In this document: piece after piece, positions 6,184 through 6,738 of the stretch
Layout: the number at the start of each line of letters is the position of its first letter
Position numbering within the stretch: position 1 is the stretch's first letter
Assembly (NCBI GenBank): GCA_030606805.1
Contig: JAUWFS010000186.1
Location: 1-6,738, forward strand
Source of the DNA: B13-G4 sp030606805
GTDB taxonomy: Bacteria > Desulfobacterota > Desulfobacteria > Desulfobacterales > ETH-SRB1
Length of the DNA stretch: 6,738 nt
Direction: 5' to 3'
Made by a program: the position numbers and the translations under genes
The notes under the pieces: model-generated
The model's input: the letters and a program-made list of their open reading frames with translations, nothing else
Told to the model about the DNA's origin: nothing
The model's database searches: none

Positions 6184-6283
6184 ATGCCAATCAAGGATAG
6201 ATGTACTTGGTGCGCTTCATCATATTATTGCCAGAAAACGCAAAAGGATATTTACAGATGGTGTTGATAGGGATAATTTTTAA
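6184..6283 (+). pseudogene. RAYT relic, copy B (N-terminal piece only)
   Basis: It begins ATGCCA like copy A but has lost 5 bases in the next few codons, which shifts the frame. In the ancestral frame it reads GALHHIIAR, then, after loss of six bases, KRIFTDGVDRDNF and a stop at 6281-6283. This matches the first 35 or so residues of a RAYT; the catalytic and HTH regions are absent. It shares the leader with copy A and lacks the 37-bp insert, so it serves as the uninterrupted comparison copy. Confidence 0.8.
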
Positions 6284-6316
6284 AATCGACCTGGAAAACT
6301 TAAAACTCAAAATCAT

Positions 6317-6351
6317 TGAACCATGAACCTTGAACCCTGAACCGTGAGCGC
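6317..6351. repeat. Heptamer repeat array beside the tyrA stop codon
   Basis: Four exact-period units, TGAACCA, TGAACCT, TGAACCC and TGAACCG (6317-6344), then a degenerate TGAGCGC. Same period as the tract at 1090-1246 but a different consensus. Confidence 0.85.
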
Positions 6352-6366
6352 TTTAGCTCACTGGTT
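6340..6366 (-). other. Hairpin overlapping the tyrA stop codon
   Basis: AACC-GTGAGC (6340-6349) pairs with GCTCAC-GGTT (6356-6366, one bulged T) around a six-base loop. The stop codon 6358-6360 lies in the stem. No T-run follows in the tyrA direction, so it is at best a weak, non-canonical terminator or an mRNA 3'-end structure. Confidence 0.55.
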
Positions 6367-6738
6367 ATTATTGTAGAGAGCATTTAAGATTTTATTGCTC
6401 TCATCAAGACCATCCTGGCAAAAATCCCCAAGAAAGCTGCGGATATCATCCAGAAAAGCCACGGCCCCGGCCTCTTGACCGGACAGAAGTGATTCCTTTG
6501 CTTCATCCACGGCAGACATAAAGGTTGCCAACACATCTTCAACATGCCTGTTTGCCCCGATCAGGCTTGCATAAAGACCAGGATCCTGCGAAAAAAGACG
6601 GCCTATCAGATTGATGTTCAGCCTGAAAACAGGGGTTGAATAGGATATTGCCTCATCAGGAGGCATGTTCATTTTCTGAAGAGTTCTTGCCATGCAAACA
6701 GTTAAAAGATGGGTAAGCCCCTGGACAACAGCCATATT
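6358..6738 (-). CDS. tyrA: Prephenate dehydrogenase, C-terminal part (5' end outside window)
   Basis: This is the last 126 residues of the helical dimerization domain of a TyrA-type enzyme, which oxidatively decarboxylates prephenate to 4-hydroxyphenylpyruvate with NAD+ in tyrosine synthesis. The pattern matches the end of E. coli TyrA closely: AVVQGLTHLLT aligns with its YIQALRHFAT, then STPVFRLNINLIGRLFSQDP with [20 protein letters not shown], and the tail continues as LYASLI...N, FLGDF. The ATG at 6735 is internal, since the frame stays open to the window edge (one Asn codon precedes it). The N-terminal NAD-binding domain, and any chorismate mutase fusion, lie outside. The stop codon sits in a hairpin and is followed at once by heptamer repeats. 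Confidence 0.85.
   Translation of the reverse strand, partial: NMAVVQGLTHLLTVCMARTLQKMNMPPDEAISYSTPVFRLNINLIGRLFSQDPGLYASLIGANRHVEDVLATFMSAVDEAKESLLSGQEAGAVAFLDDIRSFLGDFCQDGLDESNKILNALYNNNQ

Overview
The window looks like a bacterial chromosome segment in which two conserved housekeeping genes, both cut by the window edges, flank about 5.7 kb of accessory and decaying DNA. The left edge holds the C-terminal part of an NAD(P)H-hydrate dehydratase (nnrD, + strand). The right edge holds the C-terminal part of a prephenate dehydrogenase (tyrA, - strand). The organism cannot be fixed from the sequence. Heptamer repeat tracts next to stop codons, RAYT-type transposase remnants and a DUF4143-type ATPase suggest a Desulfobacterota-like (deltaproteobacterial) genome, but this is an impression and not a proof.

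Layout from left to right. (1) nnrD end, 1-576. (2) A gene-free stretch, 577-891, mostly occupied by a long imperfect inverted repeat (arms 622-686 and 754-821). (3) A 70-residue orphan protein, 892-1104. (4) A heptamer repeat tract, about 1090-1246, that forms the ends of two convergent genes. (5) A 442-residue AAA-type ATPase with a DUF4143 / nuclease-like C-terminus on the - strand, 1238-2566, with a plausible promoter at 2617-2644. (6) A graveyard at 2750-3374: a protein fragment resembling the N-terminal part of a DNA-methylase-type family, split by a 103-bp palindromic insert; then a REP-associated tyrosine transposase (RAYT) relic, itself split by a 37-bp hairpin insert and with its core deleted. 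(7) A 769-residue protein, 3516-5825, with a ribokinase/PfkB-like N-terminal half that appears to have lost its catalytic Asp, a Cys-rich segment, and a C-terminal AAA+ ATPase. (8) Non-coding DNA, 5826-6114, with several hairpins. (9) A second RAYT relic with the same leader as the first, 6115-6283. (10) A second heptamer array and a hairpin against the tyrA stop codon.

The most notable item is the PfkB-like/AAA+ fusion. It is a long intact gene with a good ribosome binding site, alone between two decayed copies of the same RAYT element in direct orientation. It looks like an acquired single-gene accessory module. No partner gene is visible, so its role (regulatory, sensing or conflict-related) is open. 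The two small palindromic inserts can be shown directly from the sequence, because the interrupted reading frames close up exactly when they are removed; they share end sequences and look like long and short members of one REP/MITE-like family.
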